55,239 nt of DNA from Verrucomicrobiota bacterium (GTDB taxonomy: Bacteria > Verrucomicrobiota > Verrucomicrobiia > Limisphaerales > JAIPKD01): positions 1-55,239 of the forward strand of contig JAIPKD010000010.1 in the NCBI GenBank assembly GCA_021733835.1, read 5' to 3'. This document shows, piece after piece, positions 15,987-24,548 of this stretch (position 1 is the first letter of the stretch; every line of letters begins with the position of its first letter). The position numbers were made by a program, and so were the translations under genes. The notes beneath the pieces were generated by a model that saw only the letters and a program-made list of their open reading frames with translations, had not been told where the DNA came from and searched no databases.

Positions 15987-17405
15987 TTATTCGGCGGGTG
16001 TTCCCGGCGGCGGCGGATTTCGGGAGGCGTCGTCGAGGATCAGCACCCAGTCATTGCCGCGACCGTCGGACGGCGGCGAAAACTTTCTGCTGCCGTCGGC
16101 CTTGAATTCGCCTATGCGGGTTGATTCGCCGTTTCTTGGATTAAACCAATATGCTTGGACAGCGTCGCCGTTTATAGGTGCGAGGTTGATGTCCAGTGTT
16201 TCGCCGTAAGGTGTATAAGCCAGGATGAATCCGCCGTCGGATGCCCTCGCCGCTACGCAGTGGGCGGGGCCTTTCTTTTTGTTGTCTTCGCTTAGGAGAG
16301 ACTGATCCGGGACGAGTTTTGCGAACGACCGTGATTCGAAGAGGTCTTTGATGATACCCATTTGGAATGCGCCCGGGTGATTGATTGCTTCCTTCCACGG
16401 TGTGCGCGCGTGGGATATGGGAGTCCTCCCCGGTTGCCACATTTGCCAGATATTATGGTTTCCATAGGTATGTCCGCATGCGCCTGACAAGAGCGACCAA
16501 TAAGCGGCTTGGCGGACGTCGAACTCGTTGAACCATCCGTTGTCGGGGTTCCAGTTGACCGGGTGGTCTTCGTAGCGTGGTTCGCCGTCCAACGTGGGTT
16601 TGACGGGTTGGCGCCTATAATTTTCCAGTGTGACTTCGTAATTAGGTATATCGCGGGCGCCGTGGCCGGATTGGAACATGTTGAAGTCCAGCCATGATTT
16701 GTTGTGGAACCATTCAGCCGAGTTATGGCCGCCCATCGGATGATAGGTGATCAGGTGATTGCCGGCATCGCCGTTTCTGATGCCTTCGGCCATGGCGTTC
16801 CATATGTCCAGATGCTGTTCGTTTTCGGGATTTCTGTCGCCGCCGAGTATCCAAATAATAGGTTTGTTTTTGTACCTTTGGCCGAGGAACTTACCGTAGA
16901 CCTTTGCGTTTTCGGGGGTGAATACGACCGGGCCGACGCCCCATTTTTTGTTAACTTTATCGCCCCATGTGGGGAGCATGCCGATGAAGAGCCCGAGTTC
17001 TTCCGCCCTGTTCACGATAAAATCGACATGCTTGAAATACGCTTCGTTTGGTTTGGCCGGATCGTCATCGATAAGCGGGACGTCCCCGTTGGCATTTGGT
17101 GTGTGCAGCCCGTCGAGTTCGGCAAGGACGACCGCTTGAATGACCGTGAATCCCTTATCGGCCCGGTTTTTTAAGTACATGGCGGCTTCTTGACGATCGA
17201 GTCTGTGGAAAAGCTCCCATGCGGTATCGCCGAGATAGAAGAAGGGTTTGCCGTTTGAATCAATTATGAACCTGTTGTTTTCGCTGATGCTCAGTTCCGG
17301 GGCGTTTGCGGCTGTGCCTTGTGTCGGCGTGGAAAAAAACAATGCGCCGGTAATCATAAAAACCGACGTAACACCTGCGAGAGCGTGAATGAATTGTCTT
17401 TTCAT
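15987..17405 (-). CDS. Secreted GH140-like apiosidase (DUF4038) with C-terminal beta domain
   Basis: A 472-residue exported protein: signal peptide at about residues 1-33 (FIHALAGVTSVFMITGALFF), a DUF4038 TIM barrel (about 40-370), and a C-terminal domain like that paired with DUF4038 in PF12904 (about 380-460). Likely catalytic residues are D190 in ILGGDRN and E275 in LDGEPRYED, matching the Asp/Glu pair of GH140 endo-apiosidases that act on rhamnogalacturonan II. ATG 17405 is preferred over 17435 because a GGAA precedes it at proper spacing. The C-terminus is Pro-rich (NPPPPGTP). It is convergent with lysA. The exact substrate is not proven, since DUF4038 proteins are diverse. Confidence 0.8.
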   Translation of the reverse strand: MKRQFIHALAGVTSVFMITGALFFSTPTQGTAANAPELSISENNRFIIDSNGKPFFYLGDTAWELFHRLDRQEAAMYLKNRADKGFTVIQAVVLAELDGLHTPNANGDVPLIDDDPAKPNEAYFKHVDFIVNRAEELGLFIGMLPTWGDKVNKKWGVGPVVFTPENAKVYGKFLGQRYKNKPIIWILGGDRNPENEQHLDIWNAMAEGIRNGDAGNHLITYHPMGGHNSAEWFHNKSWLDFNMFQSGHGARDIPNYEVTLENYRRQPVKPTLDGEPRYEDHPVNWNPDNGWFNEFDVRQAAYWSLLSGACGHTYGNHNIWQMWQPGRTPISHARTPWKEAINHPGAFQMGIIKDLFESRSFAKLVPDQSLLSEDNKKKGPAHCVAARASDGGFILAYTPYGETLDINLAPINGDAVQAYWFNPRNGESTRIGEFKADGSRKFSPPSDGRGNDWVLILDDASRNPPPPGTPAE

Positions 17406-17527
17406 AATTCGATTCCGTTGTACTAAATTATTCACCTACTATAGACAGCCGGGTTAATTTGGCAACATTGTTTATTATCGCTGATTATTAGCTTATTGAG
17501 CGATTAGTCATTAGTTCCCGTGGAGGT

Positions 17528-18172
17528 TCATGAGATCAGGCCGGTGAGGGATTGGAAGAGTGATGTCCTTGTTTGCAGGTGTGAGATGTTGTCTTTTGTT
17601 ATGAGGCCGAAGCCGTCGCCGTAGGCGGGGCCGTTGGCGATGCATGCGTTTGTGTGGTTTTCGTCTAATTGAAGTCGCGCCTTTTGTATTACGTCATTTC
17701 GAGTGCCGTCGACTTCGAATTTCCATCCGGTGATGAAGGCGGAAGGGAACAGTGAACGGAGTTTAGACAGGATTTTCGGAGTTGGGAGTAATTCGGCGAG
17801 CAGCGCGCCGTTTTTTGTATCGAATTTTTTTGTCGATGATTGTTTAGGCGTGCCGTTATTGGTTTTGTTCCAGATTTGGCCAAAGGTGAAATCCGCTACG
17901 GCCGCCGCATGGAAGATGGCCGAGATGTCCGGGCCGGCGAGTTTTTCGAGTTGTTCCAGGAGGTCGGATGATGTGGAAAAGGCCTGGATATGGGCAGTGC
18001 CTGATACATCCCGGTAAGTAGCATGCGTTCCGCGGAGGAGTATAGTACGATATCCTATGGTCGAGAGGAAATCGGCCAACTCCGATCCGAGTTTGCCGGT
18101 GGAATGATTAATAAGCCGCCGGACCGAATCTAGGGGTTCGTAGGAGGGTCCGGCGGTTACTATGCATGTCAT
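17528..18172 (-). CDS. coaB: Stand-alone phosphopantothenate--cysteine ligase (CoaB half of Dfp)
   Basis: A 214-residue protein matching only the C-terminal half of the bifunctional CoaBC (Dfp) enzyme. It starts with VTAGPSYEPLDSVRRLIN and TGKLG, has an AAAVADF segment and a KKFDTKNG.LLAELLPTPKIL stretch, and ends in a nucleotide-binding ITGWKFE and later NGPAYGDGFG segment. It joins cysteine to 4'-phosphopantothenate for coenzyme A synthesis. The flavin decarboxylase half (CoaC) is not fused and is not in the window, so it must be encoded elsewhere, as happens in streptococci. It lies 26 bases downstream of infC on the same strand, so the two are probably cotranscribed. Confidence 0.85.
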   Translation of the reverse strand: MTCIVTAGPSYEPLDSVRRLINHSTGKLGSELADFLSTIGYRTILLRGTHATYRDVSGTAHIQAFSTSSDLLEQLEKLAGPDISAIFHAAAVADFTFGQIWNKTNNGTPKQSSTKKFDTKNGALLAELLPTPKILSKLRSLFPSAFITGWKFEVDGTRNDVIQKARLQLDENHTNACIANGPAYGDGFGLITKDNISHLQTRTSLFQSLTGLIS

Positions 18173-18198
18173 TTTACGGAGCCACTGAGAATGCTTGT

Positions 18199-18909
18199 TT
18201 AAGCGTCCGGTGGTCTGTTTTCAGGTGCCACCTGGATATTTTGGAATGGATTATTGTTAAAATCCGTATCTTCCTGGGGCGCTTTTTCTTGCGATTGATT
18301 TTCCGGTTGGTGGTTGGATTCGGGCGGTTCCTCTTCTTCTTTATGCGGCGGATTGGCTCTTTTGTTTTTCGGTAATGGGCTGATCATCACATTGATATTT
18401 CTGCCGATCAGCCTCGGTTTGGCGTCCGCCTGGCCGTAAGGGCTCATTTCGTCTATGAACTTTTTAACCACGTCGAAGCCGATTTCCTTGTGAGCCATTT
18501 CTCGTCCGCGGAAGCGGAGTGAGACCTTGACTTTCATGTCTTCGCAAAGAAACTCGATAGCATGCGTGGCTTTTACTTGGAAGTCGTGCGGATCGATTGC
18601 CGGCCGGAGCTGGACTTCCTTCACTTTGTTGGAGTGTTGATGTTTTTTTTGCTCCTTTTCTTTCTTGGATTGCTCGTAGCAGTATTTGCCGTAATCGACG
18701 AGACGGCAAACCGGCGGTTTGGCATTCGGAGCCACTTCCACCAGGTCAACGCCGTACTCGCGGGCGACATTTAGGGCTTCGCTTGTCGGCATTACCCCTG
18801 CTTGCCGGCCGTCTCCCGCTACCACGCGTACTTCTTTAGCGCGAATTCTTCGATTTACGCGCACGAATGGTTTCTTTGATCGCCGACGAAAGAATTTTTG
18901 TCGACTCAA
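18199..18909 (-). CDS. infC: Translation initiation factor IF-3 with acidic C-terminal tail
   Basis: IF-3 binds the 30S subunit and checks start-codon and initiator-tRNA pairing. The 236-residue protein has the N-domain (VNRRIRAKEVRVV, EVAPNAKPPVCRLVDYGKY), the lysine-rich linker and the C-domain (KVKVSLRFRGREMAH, VMISPLPK). About 55 extra residues after the normal end are Glu/Pro/Asn/Gln-rich and look disordered. The start codon is TTG at 18909, supported by AAAGGAG just upstream on this strand. A rare start is a known feature of infC, where IF-3 discriminates against its own mRNA. The usual downstream partners rpmI and rplT are absent; coaB follows instead. Confidence 0.93.
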   Translation of the reverse strand: MSRQKFFRRRSKKPFVRVNRRIRAKEVRVVAGDGRQAGVMPTSEALNVAREYGVDLVEVAPNAKPPVCRLVDYGKYCYEQSKKEKEQKKHQHSNKVKEVQLRPAIDPHDFQVKATHAIEFLCEDMKVKVSLRFRGREMAHKEIGFDVVKKFIDEMSPYGQADAKPRLIGRNINVMISPLPKNKRANPPHKEEEEPPESNHQPENQSQEKAPQEDTDFNNNPFQNIQVAPENRPPDA

Positions 18910-19300
18910 GCCTGCTCCTTTAGTTGATTGTTTACCACTTGAATATAGACCTTATTATTTTCCAAAAGCATAGCATTCAGGTTGTTTATATTTAACCAAA
19001 GATATGCCCGGATGCAAGTGGAAATGTGGGGGATGAATGCGGTTTTTGAAAAAAGTGTGCCTACGCGGGGTAAATTGGGGTTCTTTGATGGCGGGGCGGT
19101 ACCGGTTGCAGATTGGTTTTTCCTAAGGGATTACATGCACTGAGTTTGCCTTTGTTCGATTCCGGCTGCGATTTCGGTTTGGTATGGGTTCAGGCAATGA
19201 AGGTTGACGGCAATCGATGCATTCATGGATTTACCACGGTATTCGGTATGCCGTTTTTCATGTTTCATTTTAAGGTGATTCATGATGGAATCCATTTTAT
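18910..19300. other. Divergent region between infC and the DUF1015 gene
   Basis: About 390 bases that must include the infC promoter (minus) and the DUF1015 promoter (plus). A 63-codon frame from TTG 19113 to TGA 19304 overlaps the next gene by ATGA. I do not recognise its product and it has no good ribosome binding site, so it is not called as a gene. No tRNA, repeat or clear promoter was seen. Confidence 0.5.
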
Positions 19301-20521
19301 ATGATTAGTGTGAAACCATTTGCGGCTTTACGACCTGATCCGATGCGGGCGAATCGTATATGCGAGCTTCCGTATGATGTTGTCACGTCGGAGGAGGCGA
19401 AGGGCATCGCCCGTGGAAACGAGCTGAGTTTTTTTCATATCTCGAAGCCGGAAATAGAATTTGAAGGGGAAGTGGATATTTATTCCTCCGAGGTTTATCG
19501 GAGGGGTAAGCGGAATCTGGATGCTTTAATACAAGCCGGGGCGCTTGTACAGGACAACGAGCCGGCGATTTATATTTATCGTCTTGAAATGGGCGGGCAT
19601 GTGCAGACCGGCTGGGTTTGCTTGGCCAGTTGTGAAGATTATAGGGATTCGAGGATCAAAAAGCATGAGTTCACCAGACAGGAGAAGGAGGACGACAGGA
19701 CCCGGCACATCGAGATACTGAAGGCGCAGACGGGACCCGTTTTCTTGTTTTATAAGGCGGATGAACGCTTAGATGCCGTAGCGAGAGATGTGACCTCGGC
19801 GCCGCCTGAGATCGATTTTGTTGCTGATGATGGGATTCGCCACAGCGCATGGGCTATTCGGGGCAGCGCACAAATCGAGGCGGTAGTTTCGGCTTTCGGT
19901 GGATTGGATAGTTTATACATAGCCGACGGACATCATCGCTGTGCGGCGGCCGAACGTGTGTCGCGTCTTCATCCGGATTGGACTAATGCCGGATTCTTCC
20001 TAAGCGTCGTTTTCCCGCATGATCATTTAAAGATTTTGCCGTACAACAGACTGGTTGTAGATTTAAACGAGTTGAGCGAAAGCGAGTTTCTGGGTGCCCT
20101 TGAGAAGGTGTTTATCATGGAGCGCGGCGGAGACGGTGTGCCGCGGGATGTTCATAACGTGTGCGTTTTTGTCGGAAATGAATGGTATAATCTGAGGTTT
20201 CGTGAGGAATTGGTATCCGGCTTGACTTCTCGGGCGGAGGGGTTGGATGCGAGTTTACTGCAGAATCATGTTTTTGAGGGGATACTCGGGATTGAAGACC
20301 CGCGCAAGAGCGAGAAATTGAAATTCGTCGGCGGCGTAAAGGGCGTGAGTGTACTTGAGGCTGAGGTTTTGAGCGGGAGGTTTGCCTGTGCTTTCTCGAT
20401 GTTCCCCACGCAGGTCGAAGATTTAATGGCAGTGGCCGATGAAGGGGGGATAATGCCGCCGAAGAGCACATGGTTTGAACCGAAATTGAGGGACGCTTTG
20501 TTCATTCATAATTACAGGTGA
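19301..20521 (+). CDS. DUF1015 family protein (COG4198)
   Basis: A 406-residue cytoplasmic protein of the DUF1015 family. It opens with VKPFAALRP and PYDVVTSEEA, has an ELSFFHISKPE segment, and carries the family hallmark YIADGHHRCAAA near residues 205-216 (a His-rich ADGHHR motif). It ends in a MPPKSTWFEPK segment. The family is widespread in anaerobes and often lies near serine, one-carbon or pyridoxal metabolism genes; its reaction is not known to me. The length is typical. The start ATG overlaps the stop of a weak upstream frame, and no clear Shine-Dalgarno sequence is seen. It lies upstream of the tRNA-Thr-tuf operon with 372 bases between. Confidence 0.85.
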   Translation: MISVKPFAALRPDPMRANRICELPYDVVTSEEAKGIARGNELSFFHISKPEIEFEGEVDIYSSEVYRRGKRNLDALIQAGALVQDNEPAIYIYRLEMGGHVQTGWVCLASCEDYRDSRIKKHEFTRQEKEDDRTRHIEILKAQTGPVFLFYKADERLDAVARDVTSAPPEIDFVADDGIRHSAWAIRGSAQIEAVVSAFGGLDSLYIADGHHRCAAAERVSRLHPDWTNAGFFLSVVFPHDHLKILPYNRLVVDLNELSESEFLGALEKVFIMERGGDGVPRDVHNVCVFVGNEWYNLRFREELVSGLTSRAEGLDASLLQNHVFEGILGIEDPRKSEKLKFVGGVKGVSVLEAEVLSGRFACAFSMFPTQVEDLMAVADEGGIMPPKSTWFEPKLRDALFIHNYR

Positions 20522-20893
20522 GCGTTGAAATAACTTGTATTTTCGTCGAAAACGGTTAGATTCTACTTTTGTGAGTGCGTTGGGTGGCTGGGTGCGGTTT
20601 TCGGTGTGTGATTGAAAAAAAATCGAAAAAAAATTTGAGATGGCGCCGGTGATCTGCTAAAAATCATTGGCGTTTAGGAAAGCTAGATATCCTGAAGATA
20701 TCCGGAGAGGATTGAATTACGATTGACACCGGAGAGAGGAGGACTTAGAGTCCTTAAGGTTTTTGGGATAAGATTGGCGGTCTCCGATTTGCCCAAGACT
20801 TTCAGAAGAAAATGAGGGTGAACGGGGGGCTGTCGTCTTTTTTTAGAGATATAGAATAGAAACAACGCAGAAGAACATATAGATTTGAGGTGT
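20522..20893 (+). other. Leader and promoter region of the tRNA-Thr-tuf operon
   Basis: No gene is seen. The region has two A-tracts (around 20610-20635) that could act as an UP element or bent DNA, a GATATCC direct repeat (20686-20702), the promoter listed at 20723-20751, a CCTTAAGG palindrome (20752-20759), and a T-run near 20837-20845. Because tRNA-Thr begins at 20894, everything between the promoter and that point would be removed by tRNA processing. Confidence 0.5.
20723..20751 (+). promoter_or_regulatory. Candidate sigma-70 promoter of the tRNA-Thr-tuf operon
   Basis: A perfect -35 TTGACA (20723-20728) is followed after exactly 17 bases by TAGAGT (20746-20751), which matches 4 of 6 bases of TATAAT. 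The -10 lies in an inverted repeat GGACT-TAG-AGTCC (20741-20753). The position, about 140 bases before tRNA-Thr, suits the main promoter of this operon. Confidence 0.45.
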
Positions 20894-20969
20894 GCCCATG
20901 TAGCTCAGTTGGTAGAGCACGTCCTTGGTAAGGACGGGGTCATCAGTTCGAGTCTGATCATGGGCTCCA
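20894..20969 (+). tRNA. tRNA-Thr (anticodon GGT)
   Basis: A full cloverleaf: acceptor stem GCCCATG with CATGGGC, D arm with AGCTCAGTTGGTAGAGC, anticodon stem CGTCC/GGACG around loop TTGGTAA (anticodon GGT), and T arm ATCAG-TTCGAGT-CTGAT. The discriminator is T20966, and CCA is encoded at 20967-20969. It lies 69 bases upstream of tuf and is probably cotranscribed with it, as in many tufB operons. Confidence 0.97.
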
Positions 20970-21038
20970 CGGCTTCAAATTAATTTTGGTTTAAAGAGAT
21001 AAACGAGAACAACTAAATAAGAGAAAGCAGGAATCGCA

Positions 21039-22229
21039 ATGGCAAAAGAATCGTTTCAAAGGACAAAACCGCATATCAACGTGGGTACTATCGGGCACGT
21101 GGATCATGGAAAATCCACATTAACCGCGGCTATTTTGGAGGTTCAGGCGAAAAAGGGTTTCGCTAAACCTGTTTCATACGCCGATATTACAAAAGGTGGT
21201 ACGGTTCGTGATGAGACAAAGACGGTGACGATCGCGGTTTCCCACGTCGAGTACGAAACAGAAACGCGCCATTATGCCCACGTCGATTGTCCGGGGCACG
21301 CCGATTACGTGAAGAACATGATCACCGGCGCGGCGCAGATGGATGGATCGATACTTGTGGTCAGCGCGGCGGACGGTCCGATGCCGCAGACACGCGAGCA
21401 CATTCTTTTAGCGCGACAAGTGGGTGTTCCTGCGATCGTGGTATATTTGAACAAGACCGACTTGGTGGACGATCCGGACCTCCTCGAGCTGGTTGAGATG
21501 GAGGTGCGGGAGTTGCTGAGCAAGTATCAATTCCCAGGTGAGGAGACTGCAGTTGTGCGCGGCAGCTCTACCGAGGCATTGGACGGCAAGCCGGAAGGCC
21601 TTAAGTCCATCGAAGAATTGATGGATGCCATCGACAACAACATTCCCGAACCCACCCGTGAGATCGATAAACCGTTCCTCATGAGTATCGAGGACGTGTT
21701 CAACATTGAAGGTAGGGGCACGGTTGTCACAGGCCGTGTCGAGCGTGGACAGCTTAATAGAATGTCTAATGTCGAGATCGTCGGTTTGCGTGAAACGCGC
21801 AAGACGGTTGCGACCGACATAGAGATGTTCCGGAAGGTATTGGACAGTGCGACCGCCGGTGATAACGTCGGCGTGTTGCTCCGGGGCACGAAGAAAGATG
21901 ACGTTGAGCGTGGTATGGTTCTGGCCAAGCCGGGATCAATTACGCCGCACACGAAGTTCAAGGCCGAGGTCTACGTCCTTTCCAAAGAGGAAGGTGGACG
22001 TCACACGCCGTTCTTCAACAATTACCGGCCGCAATTCTACTTCCGCACCACGGACGTGACCGGTACTGTTATGTTGCCCGAGGGTGTAGAGATGGTTATG
22101 CCTGGGGACAACATAACTATGGAGATCACCCTGATCGCCCCCGTTGCGATGGAGAAGACGCAACGTTTCGCAATACGCGAGGGTAGCCGTACGATCGGCG
22201 CTGGTAGAATCTCCGAGATCGTGGAGTAA
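21039..22229 (+). CDS. tuf: Elongation factor Tu
   Basis: This GTPase carries aminoacyl-tRNA to the ribosomal A site. The 396-residue protein has GTPase motifs GHVDHGKS (G1), [12 protein letters not shown] (G3) and NKTDLV (G4, with Thr where most bacteria have Cys in NKCD), and the effector region with [13 protein letters not shown] in place of the usual ITINTAHVEYET wording. Domains 2 and 3 follow normally to a C-terminal RISEIVE. Start ATG 21039 has AGGA upstream at suitable spacing. It lies between tRNA-Thr and tRNA-Trp, the tufB-type position. No second tuf sits after fusA, so this may be the only copy in this gene cluster. Confidence 0.98.
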   Translation: MAKESFQRTKPHINVGTIGHVDHGKSTLTAAILEVQAKKGFAKPVSYADITKGGTVRDETKTVTIAVSHVEYETETRHYAHVDCPGHADYVKNMITGAAQMDGSILVVSAADGPMPQTREHILLARQVGVPAIVVYLNKTDLVDDPDLLELVEMEVRELLSKYQFPGEETAVVRGSSTEALDGKPEGLKSIEELMDAIDNNIPEPTREIDKPFLMSIEDVFNIEGRGTVVTGRVERGQLNRMSNVEIVGLRETRKTVATDIEMFRKVLDSATAGDNVGVLLRGTKKDDVERGMVLAKPGSITPHTKFKAEVYVLSKEEGGRHTPFFNNYRPQFYFRTTDVTGTVMLPEGVEMVMPGDNITMEITLIAPVAMEKTQRFAIREGSRTIGAGRISEIVE

Positions 22230-22326
22230 GTTTGATGTGAAATCCGGGAGCTTGGCTGGGCGCCACAGGCGTGAGAACCGGCCGGCTCGATGGGATTGAT
22301 TTGGTTCGAAACAGTAAAAAACAGGT

Positions 22327-22402
22327 AGGGCGGTAGCTCAATTGGAAGAGTAGCGGTCTCCAAAACCGTCGGTTGGGGGTTCGAGTCCCTCCCGCCCTGC
22401 CA
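22327..22402 (+). tRNA. tRNA-Trp (anticodon CCA)
   Basis: Acceptor stem AGGGCGG with CCGCCCT, D arm TAGCTCAATTGGAAGAGTA, anticodon stem GCGGT/ACCGT around loop CTCCAAA (anticodon CCA), and T arm GGGGG-TTCGAGT-CCCTC. Discriminator G22399, the normal tryptophan identity base, and encoded CCA at 22400-22402. tRNA-Trp between tuf and secE is a common bacterial arrangement. Confidence 0.97.
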
Positions 22403-22414
22403 GAAAACCCCATG

Positions 22415-22503
22415 GGAGGGGTGGCAGAGTGGTTGATTGCGACGGTCTTGAAAACCGTTAAGGTTAATAACCTTCGGGGGTTCGAATCCCTCCCCCTCCG
22501 CCA
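22415..22503 (+). tRNA. tRNA-Ser (anticodon TGA)
   Basis: A class II tRNA with a long variable arm: acceptor GGAGGGG with CCCCTCC, anticodon stem ACGGT/ACCGT around loop CTTGAAA (anticodon TGA), variable arm with AAGGTTAATAACCTT, T arm GGGGG-TTCGAAT-CCCTC. Discriminator G22500, the serine identity base, and encoded CCA at 22501-22503. It sits 12 bases after tRNA-Trp and 9 bases before secE, an unusual insertion in this operon. Confidence 0.97.
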
Positions 22504-22512
22504 AAGAAAAAA

Positions 22513-22770
22513 GTGAAAGAATATTGGTCATTAATAATCTGGACGGCCGTTATCGGTCTGGCATTCGCTTATCTCTGGTGGAAAGGACATTTAAAGAGGC
22601 TGGCGAGCTTTATCATTGCAACCAGGGAAGAACTCAAGAAGTGCACCTGGCCGACAATGAATGAGTTGAAAGGTTCGACGGCTGTAATAATTGTATCCAT
22701 AGCCCTCCTTGGCGGTTTCATAGTCGTGGTGGATTTTATCGCTTCCACGATAGTGAGGTTTATTATTTAA
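22513..22770 (+). CDS. secE: Preprotein translocase subunit SecE
   Basis: An 85-residue subunit of the SecYEG channel. It has an N-terminal membrane segment (about residues 5-22, SLIIWTAVIGLAFAYLWW), the conserved amphipathic hinge TREELKKCTWPTMNEL (about 37-52), and a C-terminal membrane helix (about 57-82). The EL..C.WPT.NE core is diagnostic. Two membrane segments put it between the one-helix B. subtilis type and the three-helix E. coli type. The start is GTG 22513, only 9 bases after tRNA-Ser, with no clear Shine-Dalgarno sequence. It is followed by nusG, the usual pair. Confidence 0.92.
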   Translation: MKEYWSLIIWTAVIGLAFAYLWWKGHLKRLASFIIATREELKKCTWPTMNELKGSTAVIIVSIALLGGFIVVVDFIASTIVRFII

Positions 22771-22788
22771 GGTATCGGACAGGGTATT

Positions 22789-23337
22789 ATGAACAGTCAC
22801 TGGTTTGTCCTTCACACATTAGCCGGCCAGGAGCAGAAGGTTAAAGAGAACATCGAGAAGCGGATCAAGCCCGAGGAAATGGACGAGTACATTCGCGAGG
22901 TTTTGGTGCCGATGGAAAGGGTAGCCGAAGTTCGCGGCGGGAAGAAGAATGTCTCGATGCGCAAGCTCTATCCCGGTTATGTGTTCATAGACATGGTATT
23001 GTTCGATGATCAGAATAAGATACTCGAACAGCCGTGGTACTTTATTCGTGGAACGCAAGGGGTGATAGGCTTCATCGGTGGTGAGCGTCCGACCCCGGCA
23101 TCACCGGAAGAGGTGGATATGATCAAGGCGCAGATCACCGAATCACAAGAGCGTGAAAAGCCGAAGGTGACTTTTGATATCGGTGAAATAGTCAAAATTA
23201 ATGACGGCCCGTTCCTGAACTTCAGCGGTGTGATTGAAGAGGTGGATCCGGACAGAGGAAAATTGAAGGTTACGGTGAATATTTTCGGGCGGAACACGCC
23301 GGTGGAATTGGAATATTGGCAAGTTGAAAAGACATAA
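22789..23337 (+). CDS. nusG: Transcription termination/antitermination factor NusG
   Basis: NusG binds RNA polymerase and, with other partners, affects pausing, Rho termination and coupling to ribosomes. The 182-residue protein has the NGN domain ([49 protein letters not shown]) and a C-terminal KOW domain ([39 protein letters not shown]). The length is standard. It sits 18 bases after secE and 5 bases before rplK, in one transcript with both. Confidence 0.97.
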   Translation: MNSHWFVLHTLAGQEQKVKENIEKRIKPEEMDEYIREVLVPMERVAEVRGGKKNVSMRKLYPGYVFIDMVLFDDQNKILEQPWYFIRGTQGVIGFIGGERPTPASPEEVDMIKAQITESQEREKPKVTFDIGEIVKINDGPFLNFSGVIEEVDPDRGKLKVTVNIFGRNTPVELEYWQVEKT

Positions 23338-23342
23338 GAACT

Positions 23343-23765
23343 ATGGCGAAGAAAGTTGTTGGACAGATAAAATTACAGATTCCCGCCGGACAGGCAAATC
23401 CGGCGCCGCCCGTAGGGCCGGCGTTGGGTCAGAAAGGCGTGAATATCATGGGGTTTTGCAAGGAATTCAATGCGGCGACCAAGGATCAGGCCGGCATGAT
23501 AGTTCCTGTGGTCATAACCGTATACCAGGATAAGTCGTTCACCTTCATAACGAAATCCCCGCCTGCATCGGCATTGCTGAAAAAGGCCGCCGGGATTGCC
23601 GCCGGTTCCAAGGAACCGAACAAAGAAAAGGTCGGTAAGGTTACACGGAAGCAGATCGATGAGATTATCAAGACGAAAAAGAAGGATTTGAACGCTGCAT
23701 CAGAGGATGCGGCCTACAGAGTGATTGCCGGTACCGCAAGGAGTATGGGCATTGAGGTGGAGTAA
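23343..23765 (+). CDS. rplK: 50S ribosomal protein L11
   Basis: L11 forms the GTPase-associated stalk base with 23S rRNA and is needed for stringent-factor sensing in well-studied species. The 140-residue protein has the proline-rich N-domain ([19 protein letters not shown], where thiostrepton acts) and the rRNA-binding C-domain ([25 protein letters not shown]). It is full length and is followed by rplA after 61 bases. Confidence 0.98.
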   Translation: MAKKVVGQIKLQIPAGQANPAPPVGPALGQKGVNIMGFCKEFNAATKDQAGMIVPVVITVYQDKSFTFITKSPPASALLKKAAGIAAGSKEPNKEKVGKVTRKQIDEIIKTKKKDLNAASEDAAYRVIAGTARSMGIEVE

Positions 23766-23826
23766 GTAAATTCATTCTCAAAGCGCGGGAGAGTATTGAA
23801 CTCGATTGAACCGCAGGAGCATGATT

Positions 23827-24534
23827 ATGGCGAAACATAGAAGTAAGAGATACAAAAAGGCGCTGGAAGCTGCCGGTAATGACGGGGTGCATTCGCTAAA
23901 GGAAGCGACCGAACTCCTCGGGAAGTTGCCCGAGCCGAAGTTTAACGAGACCGTTGATCTGGCATTTCATATGGGCGTGGACCCCAAGAAGTCCGATCAG
24001 ATGGTTCGCGGCACCGTGCCGCTGCCGCATGGAAGTGGTAAGGTGGTTCGGGTGTTGGTATTTGCCAAGGACGGTCCGAGCGCGGATGCGGCAAGTGAAG
24101 CCGGCGCGGAGTACGTCGGTTTCGAGGAGTACATTACAAAATGTAATTCGGGCTGGACGGATTTTGATGTTGCCATTGCCACACCCGAGGCGATGGTCGA
24201 AGTGAGAAAACTGGGCAAGATACTTGGTCCGCGTGGGCTTATGCCGAATCCCAAGACCGGTACGGTTACGGAAGACACCGCAAAAGCGGTGCAGGAATTC
24301 AAGGCCGGACGGGTGGAATTCAAGGTTGATAAGACGGCGAATATTCATGTACCCGTTGGAAAACGGAACTTCAAGCCGGAACAGATTCAAGAAAATGTAA
24401 AGGCGGTAGTCGCGGCGCTCCAGAAGGCGAAACCTTCGGCCGTACGTGGTACATACATCAAGAGTTGCGCTTTATCCGCGACTATGAGCCCGGCCATCAG
24501 GGTGGACGTTAAAGAGTTGATAACCGCTGCTTAA
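23827..24534 (+). CDS. rplA: 50S ribosomal protein L1
   Basis: L1 builds the mobile L1 stalk that helps release deacylated tRNA, and in E. coli it represses its own operon. The 235-residue protein starts MAKHRSKRYKKALE and has the KFNETVDLAFHMGVDPKKSDQ and GPRGLMPNPKTGTVT signatures. The frame opens upstream at 23806 and has another ATG at 23821, but ATG 23827 is chosen because AGGAG (23815-23819) is 7 bases before it and its N-terminus matches the family. Confidence 0.97.
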   Translation: MAKHRSKRYKKALEAAGNDGVHSLKEATELLGKLPEPKFNETVDLAFHMGVDPKKSDQMVRGTVPLPHGSGKVVRVLVFAKDGPSADAASEAGAEYVGFEEYITKCNSGWTDFDVAIATPEAMVEVRKLGKILGPRGLMPNPKTGTVTEDTAKAVQEFKAGRVEFKVDKTANIHVPVGKRNFKPEQIQENVKAVVAALQKAKPSAVRGTYIKSCALSATMSPAIRVDVKELITAA

Positions 24535-24548
24535 GAAAAAGGAAACCG

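Noticed and set aside
19113-19304. A 63-residue frame ending in the DUF1015 start with an ATGA overlap
   Set aside because: It starts with TTG without a good ribosome binding site and has no recognised homology. The ATGA overlap alone is not enough to call a gene.
22037-22531. A 164-residue minus-strand frame across tuf's end and two tRNA genes
   Set aside because: It is the antisense translation of tRNA-Trp and tRNA-Ser (GRDSNPQPTVLETATLPIELPPY-type text). Such frames are a known false-gene pattern in databases.
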